Program-made: the position numbers and the translations under genes
Notes under the pieces: model-generated
The model's input: the letters and a program-made list of their open reading frames with translations, nothing else
Told to the model about the DNA's origin: nothing
Databases searched by the model: none
Assembly: GCA_030737835.1 (NCBI GenBank)
Contig: JAUJYN010000013.1
Span: 2,647,484 to 2,711,483, forward strand
Direction of reading: 5' to 3'
Source: Acorus gramineus
Taxonomy: Eukaryota > Streptophyta > Magnoliopsida > Acorales > Acoraceae
Length of the DNA: 64,000 nt
Shown: positions 24,582 through 36,148 of the stretch, piece by piece
Numbering within the stretch: the stretch's first letter is position 1
Layout: the number at the start of each line of letters is the position of its first letter

Positions 24582-26058
24582 ATGGAATCTTCGTCTGGAT
24601 CAAGTATGGAGACGGAATCAGACGAAATGTAAGCTTTGTTTATTTTTTTTACTTCAAATTTTTTGGATTTTTTTTTTTTACTATTGTTTAAAGTTTGTTG
24701 TTTAACTTCTTCTATAAATAAACTTCTTTTATTTTTTTCAACTTTCGTTTTAAACCAAATATAGAACTCATGTGAGCATTACATGCATTTAGGATGACTG
24801 ATGAGGAAGAAGACGAGCTAGATATTGACATTTTGATATTAATGCTACTAGCATGTGTGGAGTGTTATAAAGCAACTTATCTAAATAAACAACCAGTTCA
24901 TGACCTAACCTATTCCGGCAACCAATTAGTGCATGATATGATGCATGGACATTGGCGCTTATGCTATGACATGTGTCGTATGATGCCTCCTGTTTATGTC
25001 AAACTATGCAACATATTGAGGGAGAAAGGATTAGCTCAAAGTTCTCGCAATGTCTCCGTGGAAGAGCAAGTTAGGATCTTCTTACAAACGATAGGCCACA
25101 ATGACAGGAATAGATCTGTTCAACATACACTTAAACATTCCGGTGAGACGATTAGTCGTTATTTTAACAAGATATTGGATGCTTGTTGTGCGTGGGCCGT
25201 AGAGATGATTAGGCCGAAAGACTCGTTAAATTCTATTCCTGAGCACGTTAGATCTTATGGTGGTGGCAAGTATTATCCCTTCTTCAAGGATTGTGTTGGA
25301 GCGATTGATGGGACGCATGTTCATGCGTGTGTGAACACCGAACGACAGCTGGCTTTCAGGAGCGGAAGATCAAAAACCACAACTCAAAATGTCATGGCCG
25401 TATGTGACTTCAACATGCGCTTTACATTTTTGAGTGCCGGATGGGAGGGTACTGCGCACGATGCGAAAGTCTTAGCTCATGCAGTATACAATCCAGAACA
25501 TAATTTTCCACACTCGCCACAGGGTAAGCCAACAATGATAAACCTATCAATTATATTGGCCCATTTACAAATGCTTTATAATATATTCTCATTTGATTTG
25601 CAGAGAAGTATTACGTGGTTGATGCTGGATATCCGAATCGCAAGGGTTTTCTAGCCCCGTATCGTAATACGAGATATCATTTGCCAGATTTCCGACGCAG
25701 TGCGCCAAGGGGTAGGGAGGAGCATTTTAATAGCCTACACTCATCTCTTAGGAATGTCATAGAGAGGTCATTTGGTGTCTGGAAGAAGAGATGGCCTATT
25801 TTGGATAAGATGCCGAATTATCCGTATGACACCCAAGTCAAAATTGTCATAGCGTCCATGGTAATCCATAACTTCATCGTTGAACAGAGATTGGAAGATT
25901 CATTGATTCATGAATTTGATGAGGACACTGTGGAGGTGGAACATGAACACATGAGCTCAAGTGACCCGCCACGAGTGCAGACGATTGATGATGGGGCCAT
26001 GTCTGGATTGCGTGATTCTATTAGGGATGCAATTGCTGATGCTCGTGGGCTCCAATGA
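24582..26058 (+). CDS. PIF/Harbinger DDE transposase (ORF2)
   Basis: Three exons: 24582-24628, 24793-25523, 25604-26058, GT-AG introns, 410 codons. The start is the ATG opening an acidic Ser-rich leader (MESSSGSSMETESDEM), which joins in frame to MTDEEEDELDID. DDE core of the HARBI1-like nuclease (DDE_Tnp_4): GAIDGTHV (first Asp), SAGWEGTAHDAKVL (second Asp), NVIERSFGVWKKRW (Glu), preceded by the helix-turn-helix-like VSVEEQVRIFLQTIGH...SGETISRYF. All three catalytic residues are present and no stop or frameshift was seen, so it could still make protein. It lies 355 bp after ORF1 in the usual plant order. Family length (400-450 residues) fits. Active in the nucleus if expressed; ORF1 from another copy would be needed. 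Confidence 0.9.
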
Positions 26059-26640
26059 TGGTAATGTATTTGTATTGAATGACCATGAATTATTTTATTT
26101 TTTACTACTATTAACCCTCACTCAGTGCCTAACCAAACTTCAATGCTCTTTTTAATGCCATGAACTCAAAACTCAAGGGATTCACTGATTACGCTTCATT
26201 GTTGGGAGATGGTGTGATTGGTGGACAGGGTGTGAAGTGCTGGAAGTATATGATTGGTTGAAGATCACATGGGACACTTATGTGGAACATGAACTTTGTA
26301 TTTGGCAAATTTATGTGCTATGTAATGGGGCTTTTAGTATTTGTATGCAATTACGACTAGTGTTACATTGAGGTTTGAACAATTATGTATCAAAACTGGA
26401 CGGTGTTGCATGTCTGTAATTGGACCGTATGCGTTTATGCATCATGTCTTTATGCACCTTTATTCAGGATGGCACGGAACGCAGTATCTTCGTTATTGTA
26501 AAATATGATATCCGTCACAATTGGTGTGTGTCTGATTCAAAAGGAGTAGATACTAGTTGTTGAAACGCAGGTTCGTTCCCACATAGGGTGCGTACAGTGT
26601 GAAGAATTATGTATCAAATCACATTCATATACATTGTCTG
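26059..26640 (+). other. Harbinger transposase 3' flank
   Basis: Downstream untranslated sequence, AT-rich, no gene. It leads into the TTCGAACGG repeat array. Confidence 0.5.
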
Positions 26641-27320
26641 CACGGCGTTCATGCCCGGAACTTTACCCAGAGCGCCCACCAATGGGAGGTGACCTATCAG
26701 TACAACTGCTCTTTTGAACGGGGTTCGATCCCAGCTATGCATAATTTCTGAACATTCCAACGGCCTTCATGCCGGGAACGTTCCCAGAAAGCATGATCAA
26801 GGAGGGTGTGCACCCGTTCGAACGGACTTCGGACGAGGTTCGACCCCAGACAGCAATGGAGAATGGGTATGCGTTTCGTTCGAACGGGGTTCGTGCCCAG
26901 GTTCGTTCCCAGAGAGCATGTCAATACTTAGGGTGCGACCCGTTCGAACTGTGGTCGGACGGGGTTCGATCCCAAAGAGCGCCAAACAATGGGTGAGGGG
27001 TGCGTTCGAACGGGGTTCATGCCTAGGTGCGTTCCCAGAGGGGTTCGAATGGTTAGTGTGCGACCCGTTCGGACGGGGTTCGATCCCAGAGAGCGCCAAA
27101 CAATGGATATGCAATGCGTTCAAACGGGGTTCGTGCCCAGGTTCGTTCCCAGAGGGGTTCGAATGGTTAGTGTGCGACCCGTTCGGACGGGGTTCGATCC
27201 CAGAGAGCGCCAAACAATGGATATGCAATGCGTTCGAACGGCGTTCGTGCCCAGGTTCGTTCCCAGCGAGCGCGTGTGCTGGATTTGCTATCCCGTTCGA
27301 ACGGCGTTAAATACACGTTC
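26640..27320. repeat. TTCGAACG-rich tandem array (about 114 bp unit)
   Basis: Degenerate units combining CGTTCGAACGGGGTTCG, CCCAGGTTCGTTCCCAGAG and GCGCCAAACAATGG. The best two units are 114 bp apart (GGGTTCGAAT at 27041 and 27155). The self-complementary core GTTCGAAC recurs many times. The same core recurs at 29080-29345 on the other side of the minus-strand gene. Confidence 0.82.
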
Positions 27321-27604
27321 GACCGGTCTGTCTGTAAATTATTTTGAACTACCAGAACATTGCCCATTTCATTTCATAAGCAGCATTCATATGTATAAAA
27401 TGACAAATTTTTGTCCGCGGTCACATGTTTCTTGGGATACAATGGCATGTAAAACAACTGAATATGTACTCATTTAAACAAAACAACCTTCCATACATAA
27501 ATATAGTTTCAACTTACACCACAAAATGAGGTCACTTAGTCGAGAGACAAAATATTTATACACCCCATACGTCCATACAGAATATAAAAACATCGTGCAA
27601 CGAC

Positions 27605-28779
27605 CTAGGGTTGGGTCTCGTCTGTATCACGCGCCTCTTCCATTTCTTGACGTTCCATTTCGGATTGGAATGGAAAATGAGGAGCAGCAGGAGGCGGGGA
27701 CGGCATAGTCCAATTCAGACTTGCATTCAACTTATTTACTACCTGATCTACTCCTCCCCAAAGATCAGCTAACCCTCTCTCAAGATTGTCGAAACGTGTG
27801 TTGAAGTTCACCTCCATAGCATCCAACCGTGCGCACACCATGGAATACATGTCATTGCCGGATCCAAAGTCCTGGCCATGAGCTGGAATGTCCTCTTGGC
27901 TATCCAATCTCGCCGCCTCTGAAGAAGAATTACCAGCTCCCGCCATCTTCTTCAGTTGTCCATCGCTCCTCTTAACAGTAACTCCATCGATGGGAACTTT
28001 GGATTCATCAAACCGTTCATCGATTGGTGGGTCAATGCCGGCTGCTTCAACTAGTTGTGAGATCAATACACCAAATGGGAGAGACTCCTTACTAGATGTT
28101 GAGGCCGAGGCTTGAGACATGATTTGCCAAACGATCCTACCAACATCAAGGAGCTCACCTTTGCCAATCATGTATAGCAACTTAGCCCTATCCTCTGTAA
28201 TGTCACTCTTGTGTCCAATGGGAACAATGTTGTGGGCAATGATGGTGTGTAGGAGACGGTATTTGGACAACAGTTGATACTGGGGAATGATGGACCACCT
28301 TCGACTATCTATACAACACAACTCGGTACATAGAGTTAGCTTAGACACATCATACGCCCAATAGTCGACAGCTTTGGGTAGACGAGAGACACCAAGGAAT
28401 TGGGCAATGGTGTCCGCGGAAACCACAAACTCAACACCCCATATGAAGGTTTTGAACGATAATTTTTGTTTATCCAAGCAATGAATGTTAGCATAAAACC
28501 AACGGACAAATCTTGAATACGACTTACCCCGTAAATGAGTTATAGAGTCCCATGACGAGATCGAAATATGATAGGGACTTCAGAATATTGAGTGTCTTTG
28601 AAATCGTCAATGGTTATTTGTCGTTCAAGTAGAATAGGGCAACTAGCAAAGGTTCTCTCATATTGATTCTCGGCCTTTTTATCGACGAAATTCTTATCCT
28701 CACATGGTTTTCGTTTTTTTTGCGGACCTTGAAGAACTACGCTTGTGAGCAATGGCTTTTTTTGAAATGGGTCTCTCAT
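27605..28779 (-). pseudogene. 'Putative plant transposon protein' domain gene, one frameshift
   Basis: About 390 codons on the minus strand from MRDPFQKK (28779), with a single frame change near 28555. Past it the frame runs open to 27605. Residues resemble the plant transposon-protein domain (PF20167 type): WDSITHLRGKSYSRFVRWFYANI, SFKTFIWGVEFVV, IAQFLGVSRL, NIVPIGHKSDITEDRAKLLYMIGKGELLDVGRIVW, LPFGVLISQLVEAAGI. The C-terminus is Pro-rich and acidic. The molecular function of this family is not established. It lies inside the Harbinger element but is not part of the canonical pair, so capture or a further nested element is likely. TTCGAACG-rich DNA lies on both sides. Confidence 0.65.
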
Positions 28780-29079
28780 TCTCACCAGCCATTTAAACCA
28801 CCAAATATAAGAACATATGCAAAATATCAAGGTAGAGATGTGATTTTATGGTGGCCAAGTATGGTCCTTGCGTGGGTTTCCCTAACAACCTAGGGATCAG
28901 AGCACGATTTATCCACACAGAGGTTTTATCTGCTCAAAGGGATTACTTAACCCTAGCCACAAAAAATGTTCATTAGGGAAGATGAAGAGGAATCGAACCT
29001 AAGGGCTTTAGATCCTTCCGATTGCCAACCGAAACGTTGAACCTTCTTGACCAAAAATTTGGCGAGACGATGTGCAGTA

Positions 29080-29345
29080 GTTGTCGGTCGAACGCCGTGG
29101 GTGCCGTTTTGGGTGAAAATGAGGGTTTATCAAACCCTTTCGAACGGGTGCTTTTATAGGGTTCAGTCAGTTTGAACGGAGGTTAAACCGTTCGAACGAT
29201 GTGAAGCAATTACTGAGGTGGACTTTCAAGTCCATGCGTTTCGTGCGAACGACACGAAGCCGTCCGACCGGAATTAACTGCAAAATTGGACTAGGCAGTT
29301 TGTTGTTTAGTGCGAACGGCAGGAAGACGTCCGAACGGTTTGATT
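29080..29345. repeat. TTCGAACGG-motif block upstream of the minus-strand gene
   Basis: Repeats of GTTCGAACG, GTGCGAACGRCA and CGTCCGAACGG, with TTTATAGGG at 29152-29160 as a possible TATA-like element facing the gene at 27605-28779. Shares its core motif with the array at 26640-27320, so the two may mark the ends of one inserted unit. Confidence 0.55.
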
Positions 29346-29839
29346 AAGTTTCACCTGTTTTGGGAACTGAATCCAGGTTGGTTCAGCTCATGTTTCCCCT
29401 GTATAATATCAAAATTTAGTTCTATATAATATCACTTCTGACTCATAGTGCAGACTCTTAATGATGTGTATTCTGCAATGTCATGACAAAATTCCACAAA
29501 TTAAAAACAGACAAAGTCATAATGTAAGCAAATGGATATTCTAACACACGAACACTGTAAATAAAGCATTCAAAATGTGGATTCTTATATAGGCTTCCAC
29601 AGTCTGGGTATTAATCCAATCCAAAAATAAACAACAATAGCTAAGTACAAAGACAGGTCATTACCAAAATCAAACCTGCATGTACTTTACATATATGACT
29701 TTGTTAGAATAATTTACAAGTTTTCTATCAACTAACTAGGGCTTTACAGTTCAAAATTACAATAATTTATAAGATGCCTCATACATAGATAGCAGGTTTC
29801 AAGGCATTCCCATCAAAAAAGGGTCCAACTGCAATATTG

Positions 29840-32800
29840 TCATTGTCTGATGAGTGAGACCATGGAAAGCGCGAGCAACATAACAATGAAGCATGACAAC
29901 TTCATCAAACGCCGGTCGATGCATTGCTCCAACATACCGAACTTGTCATCCAAGTGCTGTATCACAGCCTCATGTTCCCTAGTGGCTTCGACCTTGGACA
30001 TTCTGTCCTCCATCAGTTCAAGTTTTGACAAAAGCTGGTTTGCAAAAGGTGATTCTATTTCAGGAGACTGTCCTCATGAGGTCAAACACATATACTCTAA
30101 ACCACAGATAAAAATGAAAACACAGATATCAAACAAGGCTGACATAATATATACACAATATAGCGGAAGCTAAAACTGAGTCTGTAACCCAAAACATATT
30201 ACAGACTCGATACACAATCATACGTCCTGTGAGAGCCAATATACATGGAAACAACTGAATATATACAGACGCGTGCCAAGCACGGAAATAAAATACATAC
30301 AGCCAAGGAAAGGGATGCTGATAGCCTCTGGCACTCGCGGATGTAGCGCTGCTCCGCTACTGAAGGAATCCCTCGGAAAGCTCCAACTGCTGCTCCGGCT
30401 CCAGCTCAGGCTCAGTGGCAACTGGGGAAAACATATGCGAGGGGTGAGCCACACGCTCAGTGAACGGCACAACCCATGCATCACAGACAATATTGACCAT
30501 AACATATTAATCCAGCTATTCGTCCCGCCTCAGAGGGGCAGGAACAACATAAACATTAATCCATTCTAATCCACAATTTCCATAACCCAGATCATACCCT
30601 CACCCTTACCCCTCAACAAGGGACTCAGGATATTGGGACTTACAATCATTCACAAACAAATCCAGCGGGTCGCTCATCGCCAACCCACTACACCCTCACC
30701 CTCACCCTCAACGGGTGACATAGGATTTTGGGACTGACTAGGCTGTTGGTCACCCTTAGTCCACCGGTAGTCTCTCCTCCACTCCGTAGGCCGCTTGGTC
30801 TCCACCCACAACTTCAGCACAGTCCGTCACAAATATCGGGAGGCGCCTACTGATGTGGGTCCTCCGAAGGACGACCTTTCTAACGCTGGAGGTAGCCTCT
30901 ACCGGATCCAACGAGGGGGACAGAACAGCCCATCCATACTCGCGTGATCCACACGGATCCACTAACTACACATCTCTAATACTCAAATGTCATGAACTCG
31001 TCAGAGTTCCTCCAAGGCGCATATCCAAGATGCGGGGAAACAAGTACAATCAAAAGCAGTGTTGGAATATCATTGGGGGAAAGAAACTCGGGAGGGCGGC
31101 GTGAGTTCCCGATATAGGATACCCCGACAACCAAACAAGGAACACGGAGTACCCTAACCCGGGTCTCACCGCTGTCCTCGCAAGGCCCCTCCCCTATAAT
31201 ATTCACTACTCATGCTAATAATCATACCAAACATACAACATTACTTATAATATTATTGGGACTAGAAACCTTGGGAGGGCAGCATGAGGTCCCGATACAG
31301 GACATCCCGACAACCAAACAAGGAACACGGAGTACCCTAACATGGGTCTCAATGTTGACCTCGCAAGGCTCCTCCCGATAATATTACCTAAGGCATGCGA
31401 TTTAACATACACTAGCATTTAATTTAATAAATAAACTAGTAGGACGCATACATAGGTCGAGGTTTCCTAACATGAAACAGGGGACATGGTGCATGGCTCA
31501 TACACATATCCTAAGGGTGCAAGTCCCTAACATACAAGTCTAGGGTAGCATGCATTCTACATTTAAATCATGCAAGCATGGAATACATATTACAGCAGGT
31601 TAATATAATCCATGACGCCCCAGGAGAGGTCGGTATACGCCCAAGTGCGTATGACGCCTCTCTACTGGGTTGGATTGTCCCACTCACAAGTATCTGTGTC
31701 GTCGCGCAACCGCCCGTCTAGATCTGCAAGATAGACATTCAATATGGTGAGTTAAAATCCACAAATACTACAAAATACACAAGAACTTACATAAACCCAC
31801 AACTAAACTCCCAACACTCGGGCAAACGTGCATACGACCCGCACGCACGCTAGCCCGAGCATCCCGGCCAACACCCGCACGGCCGGCAACCACCCGCACG
31901 GCCACCCAACCGCCCGGGCGCACCGCCGCGCCTCGGCCCGCGCACCGCCGCGCCTCGACCCGCGCACTCCGCGCACCGCCGGGCCCCTGCCCGCCGCCGA
32001 GACACGCCGCCGAGCCTCCCGTGTGCACCGCGCGCCCCCTGCGCCCCAGCGCAGCCGCCCGCGCACACCCCGCACGCCATCGCTGGCCCGCGAGCACCCC
32101 GCACGCCCCGCGCGCAGCGCCTCGCCCCGCGTGCACCCCGCGCGCACCACCTCGCTCCACGCGCACCCCGCGCGCACCACCTGCCTCTACCCGCACGCAC
32201 CACGCGCGCACCACCAGCTCCGCCCCGCAGCGGTGCCCAGCGCCCAGCGCCCCAGCGCCCAGCACCCTCGGCCAGCACCCGGTACCCGCGACCCAGCGCC
32301 CATCGTTCAGCGCCCAGCACCCGGGACCCTCACCCAGCGTCCACGCGCACGCACGCGCAACACGCGCCCAGCGCGCCTGCCAGCCTGCCCGCGCTGCTGC
32401 CCGCGTTGCCTGCCTGCGCGCGTCGCCGAGTGGCCCGAGCACCGCTCGCCTGCACGCCCGGGGCACTGCCCGCCTGATACCCGAGCGCCCCTACCCTGCC
32501 AGCGCGCACAGCCCAGCTAGCCTACCCGAATGCATCTCCCTGCACCCCCCGAGCGCACGCCCGCGCGCGCTCGACAAACTGGTGCGCCTGCCGCCTGCCG
32601 CACGCCCGAGTGCCCTGGGCCCCATGCGCAGCACCCGCGCGCGCCCCGCCCTCACGGCCATCACCCCCAGCACCGCCGCCCAGCTCCAGCCGCTCGACCA
32701 GCACGCCCAGCGCCTGCAGCACCACCCGAGCGCACGCCGCGCGCATGCCTGCGCGCACGCACCCGCACGCCCGACCACCTGGTGCCCCACGCTGCTGCGC

Positions 32801-33818
32801 CTGCTGCCAGCGCTCCCGGGACAGCCACCTCACCTACCCGAGCAGCCTAGCTCCCCTACCCGAGCACCCACTCACCACCACCGACCACCCACGGCCTCCG
32901 ACCACCACCCCAGCCCTCCGACGGCCACCCACCGCCTCCGACCTCCACCCAACCTCATTTCTCACCTCCTAACATCCATCTAAACAAGAAAAGAGGGGAA
33001 AATAGGGCTTACCAAGGGAGGGAGCGAAGTCCGGACGCTCTCCGCGCGCCGAAACCTTTCTCAACGGCCCTCTCACGCCCCGATCTACCTTGGCCTTCGA
33101 AACGGGCCAAATCAGAGGACAAAGAGGGGAGGTCGGGGAGGCTAGGATCGCCGGAAACGGGATTTGAAGACACCGGTGTGTAGATCGGGACCCGATCTAC
33201 ACTTCCCGTGCTTTGGGTTTTTAGTTTTGAGGGATGTAGGGGGCTTGAAAGTGAGAAAAAGAGAGAGGGGAGAGAGAAAATGCAAGTCGTAGGGATGATG
33301 AATAGTAACTCGGGAATTAGATCCCACTCTTATATAGTGTGCGACTTAAAAACCCGGATACGCCCCGGAACTGCGAAATTTTTGGAAACCTTATCGGAAT
33401 TCGATGAAATTTTCGTGAGAGGCATAAAATGGCACCAGGACACCAAATATGCAGTTAGATTTCCAATCGGAGTCCTCTAGCTCAGGACGATAGCTAACAG
33501 TCCAAAAATTAGCGGTTCCGATCGAAAACCCTAAAAAATTTTAAAAAACTGCCAGGACGCTCCAACGGTTACCCGCAGGCTAAAAGTGACACAAGTATAA
33601 CAATTTGCAACCAGAATTGTCTCTGTGGTTCTGTTTTCAAATCAATTTGAAAAACAATGCTCAAAATTTATTGAAAAAAATAATATTCTGATGCAACTCC
33701 AGAACCATCGCGCGGGGTTAGTAGATGTTTTTGATTGCTTCAGCACTGCATTTTTACCACAAAGACACCGAATGACTGTAGTTGGTCCCGGGGAAGAGAT
33801 ACTATTTGAATGTTCCAT
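29840..33818 (-). pseudogene. GRF-type zinc finger protein gene with membrane anchor, interrupted
   Basis: Split by the LTR at 30062-33602. The upstream part (33818-33603) starts MEHSNSISS and holds a GRF zinc finger: CLCGKNAVLKQSKTSTNPARWFW, then SC. The downstream part (30061-29840) holds IESPFANQLLSKLELMEDRMSKVEA, a coiled coil, and ends in a hydrophobic segment (LSCFIVMLLALSMVSLI), a likely C-terminal membrane anchor. This layout is common in plant GRF-zinc-finger genes. A frame change between 33614 and 33644 and the LTR disable it. If the LTR and one copy of the 5-bp duplication are disregarded, the flanking frame reads straight through (WLQ, then IESPF). Confidence 0.68.
30062..33602 (-). 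mobile_element. Long solo-LTR-like insertion, copy 2
   Basis: 3541 bp, same order as copy 1: G-rich minisatellite (30590-30720), conserved AG acceptor at 31724-31725, GC-rich block 31790-32960, GT donor at 33012, palindrome 33178-33202, TATA block near 33335, end TATAACA at 33602. The plus-strand left end has lost the TGTCACGCCCC terminus. The flanks ATTTC (30057-30061) and ATTTG (33603-33607) fit a 5-bp target duplication with one mismatch. No gag or pol. Confidence 0.72.
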
Positions 33819-33848
33819 TACTCGTAAGGCCCTGTTCAAATCCAACAA

Positions 33849-36125
33849 TGATTAATTAGAGAAAGGGGAATTCATTTCATACTGTTGGTGACAATGGGGT
33901 GTGCGATGTATTAAGCACTCACCATGTGTAATTGGGTTATAACATTGGGGTGACATTTGCATATGCGGAAACAAAATAATTGTGTAAAGGTGAAACAAAT
34001 TTACGCATGACTGGCATGCATATAACAATATGTGGGTCTCTATATGGGAATGGATTTAAATTAGTCAAGCAATAAAGGGTGTCAAAAGTAATAGAAAATT
34101 GCTTCAAAGGAACGACAATGCGTGGATAACAGACCTTCTCAGCAAAGATCAACTGTAGTTAATAACAAAACATGTGTTTCAGCCTACCGATGAGAGTCAA
34201 TGTTTGGGATTCAAAGAGGGGACTTTAGCTTCATTCTTTCATGAGGACGACATTCATTAATTCAGACCATCACATATAGCTCATTCTCTGATATTTGACA
34301 TAACATTGTTGAGGCAACTAGTACTTTTAATGAACGACACCCTTGTTGCCCCTAAATTAATTGATTAGTACTCAACAAACCATTCCAGGCCCACACACTT
34401 CACTGCTATGAAAACACACTCCTTCTAAATGGCAATAAATTCATGAGTTCACCTTGCAATGTCAAAACACAACTGCGTGCTCATAATCATAAGTCATATA
34501 GTGAAAACTCCAGTGTCTGCATTTTGATTTGGACTATTTTCAAGTATGTATCAGTGTTGATTCTTTATTCACTTTGTTCTATAGGTCCCAGTACATACCA
34601 CATTCCTGGACAATTGACCTTAAGCTGTTGCATCAAATAGGCCATCCTTGAATGAACAAGAGACTACATATATACAGACGCATTAAAAATCAAATATACT
34701 ATAATATGAATCCACATGTGCACATACCACACTAATGAAATAGGATGCATTGTATAGTTGAGAAAGTTAAATATAGTTAGATGAGGACCTACAGTTCGGT
34801 GGATTAAATGAGATGGACACATACTCACATGTGAAAAAAGGAATAGATCTAGCAAGAAATGATTTGTATGGATGAAGTAAGTCATGTATGTAGCTATTTA
34901 TGAGACATGAGGTTGGTCAGCCATAACGAATGAGAAACAAGTCATCCTAAAAAGCACTGCTGTGGGCCACTCTGTTCTGAGCTAAATTAGGGAATGTGCA
35001 CTGCCAGTTCATTTCCAATCGCATGAACAAACTCTCTCGTGATGCGTTTAGGTCAATTTTTAAGCCTTCATTACACACATATTTTTTTCCAAAGGTTTAC
35101 TACTCACTCTCATATATTGATTCTTTCATCGTATGAAATAAATGTTGCGTGTCCGATCAAACTATGGAGAATGGAAAAATATGGCATCTCAAAAAAAGGC
35201 AACATTTTCCAACTGCCTACGACCTATGCACTGTCTGGATACAATCTACTGTATCCAATATCTGTGTAAATCAAACTTTTGTTGACATAGGTGTGTTTTG
35301 ATAATTCATTTAAAAAAACAAAAAATTTTTCACACCAATCAGTTCAAGGAACGACAATGACAAACTCAATTCAAACAAATCGGGGTCTCAAACCTGGGTG
35401 GCCTCGCGTAGTAATGGATGATCTTATGTAACATCGAAATGCAATAACATTAGATTCATGCCGAAATATTTGAGAAGGAAGAAAAACATGATTCAGCGAT
35501 TTTTTTTCCTATTATTTTTTAGGGAACTTATTCACCCGATTTATTTACAACATCTCCAACATACCTTTAATTGCTGCAAATGACCAATATAACTTCACAT
35601 CTTTCATTCAGTCACTGGGATGGAGAACTTCAGGAGGTAGGGGTTCGCTGCTGGGTGAATCGATGGAGCCGGATGGAGAAAAGAGGGTCCTTCAGTTTCA
35701 ATGAAGAGGATATGGAACAAGGGGAGGGTGACGATGAAGGACCGGTGACATGGGGAGGGTTTGAGGGGGAGAAAATCTAACCCTTGAATCGCTTGTGGTG
35801 TTGATTACAGGTTCCAATGGATGGTCGGCCACCTTCTTCTCCGTCGAGGGCACACACGATCGGGATTAGGGTTTTGAAAAACTCACGATGGCTGCTGAAA
35901 GGGAGGGCTGGGAATGTTGGGCATTTTAATGGATGAAGGGTAGTCTGGGTATTTCACCTAGAAACAGTGTTTCCGGACATATGGTATCCAAACAAAAACA
36001 GTGATCTGCAATATTGATTTACTACATCCAAATGTTTTGCCAAACAAGATTTTCAAAAGTCATCTACAGTAAAAATCCATTTCAAAACCCATTTCAAATC
36101 CAGCTTCTACCAAATCGCAGCTTTT
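33849..36125 (+). other. Harbinger 3' subterminal region
   Basis: AT-rich, with no recognised gene. Short open frames such as 35571-35780 show no motif. 35940-36125 repeats words related to the terminal inverted repeat (CATCCAAAT, CAAACAAAAAC). Confidence 0.5.
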
Positions 36126-36148
36126 TAAACGGGCAACCAAACGCACCC

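Larger units (their letters stand above)
17152..36148 (+). mobile_element. PIF/Harbinger DNA transposon, 19 kb with nested insertions
   Basis: Perfect 23-bp terminal inverted repeats starting GGGTGCGTTTGGTTGCCC (17152-17174, 36126-36148), flanked by TTA (17149-17151 and 36149-36151), the family's 3-bp target duplication. It carries the two canonical genes on the plus strand: a Myb/SANT-like ORF1 (19495-24226) and a DDE transposase (24582-26058). Two minus-strand genes follow: a plant transposon-associated protein and a GRF zinc finger. Two long LTR insertions account for about 7.2 kb; without them the element is about 11.8 kb. It inserted into the interior of the LARD-like element. Confidence 0.9.

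Noticed and set aside
26640..27320. Regular repeats suggesting a CRISPR-like array
   Set aside because: Units are degenerate tandem copies with no unique spacers, in a plant nuclear transposon.
31768..32983. Open frames of 156-320 codons in LTR copy 2
   Set aside because: Same composition artefact as in copy 1.
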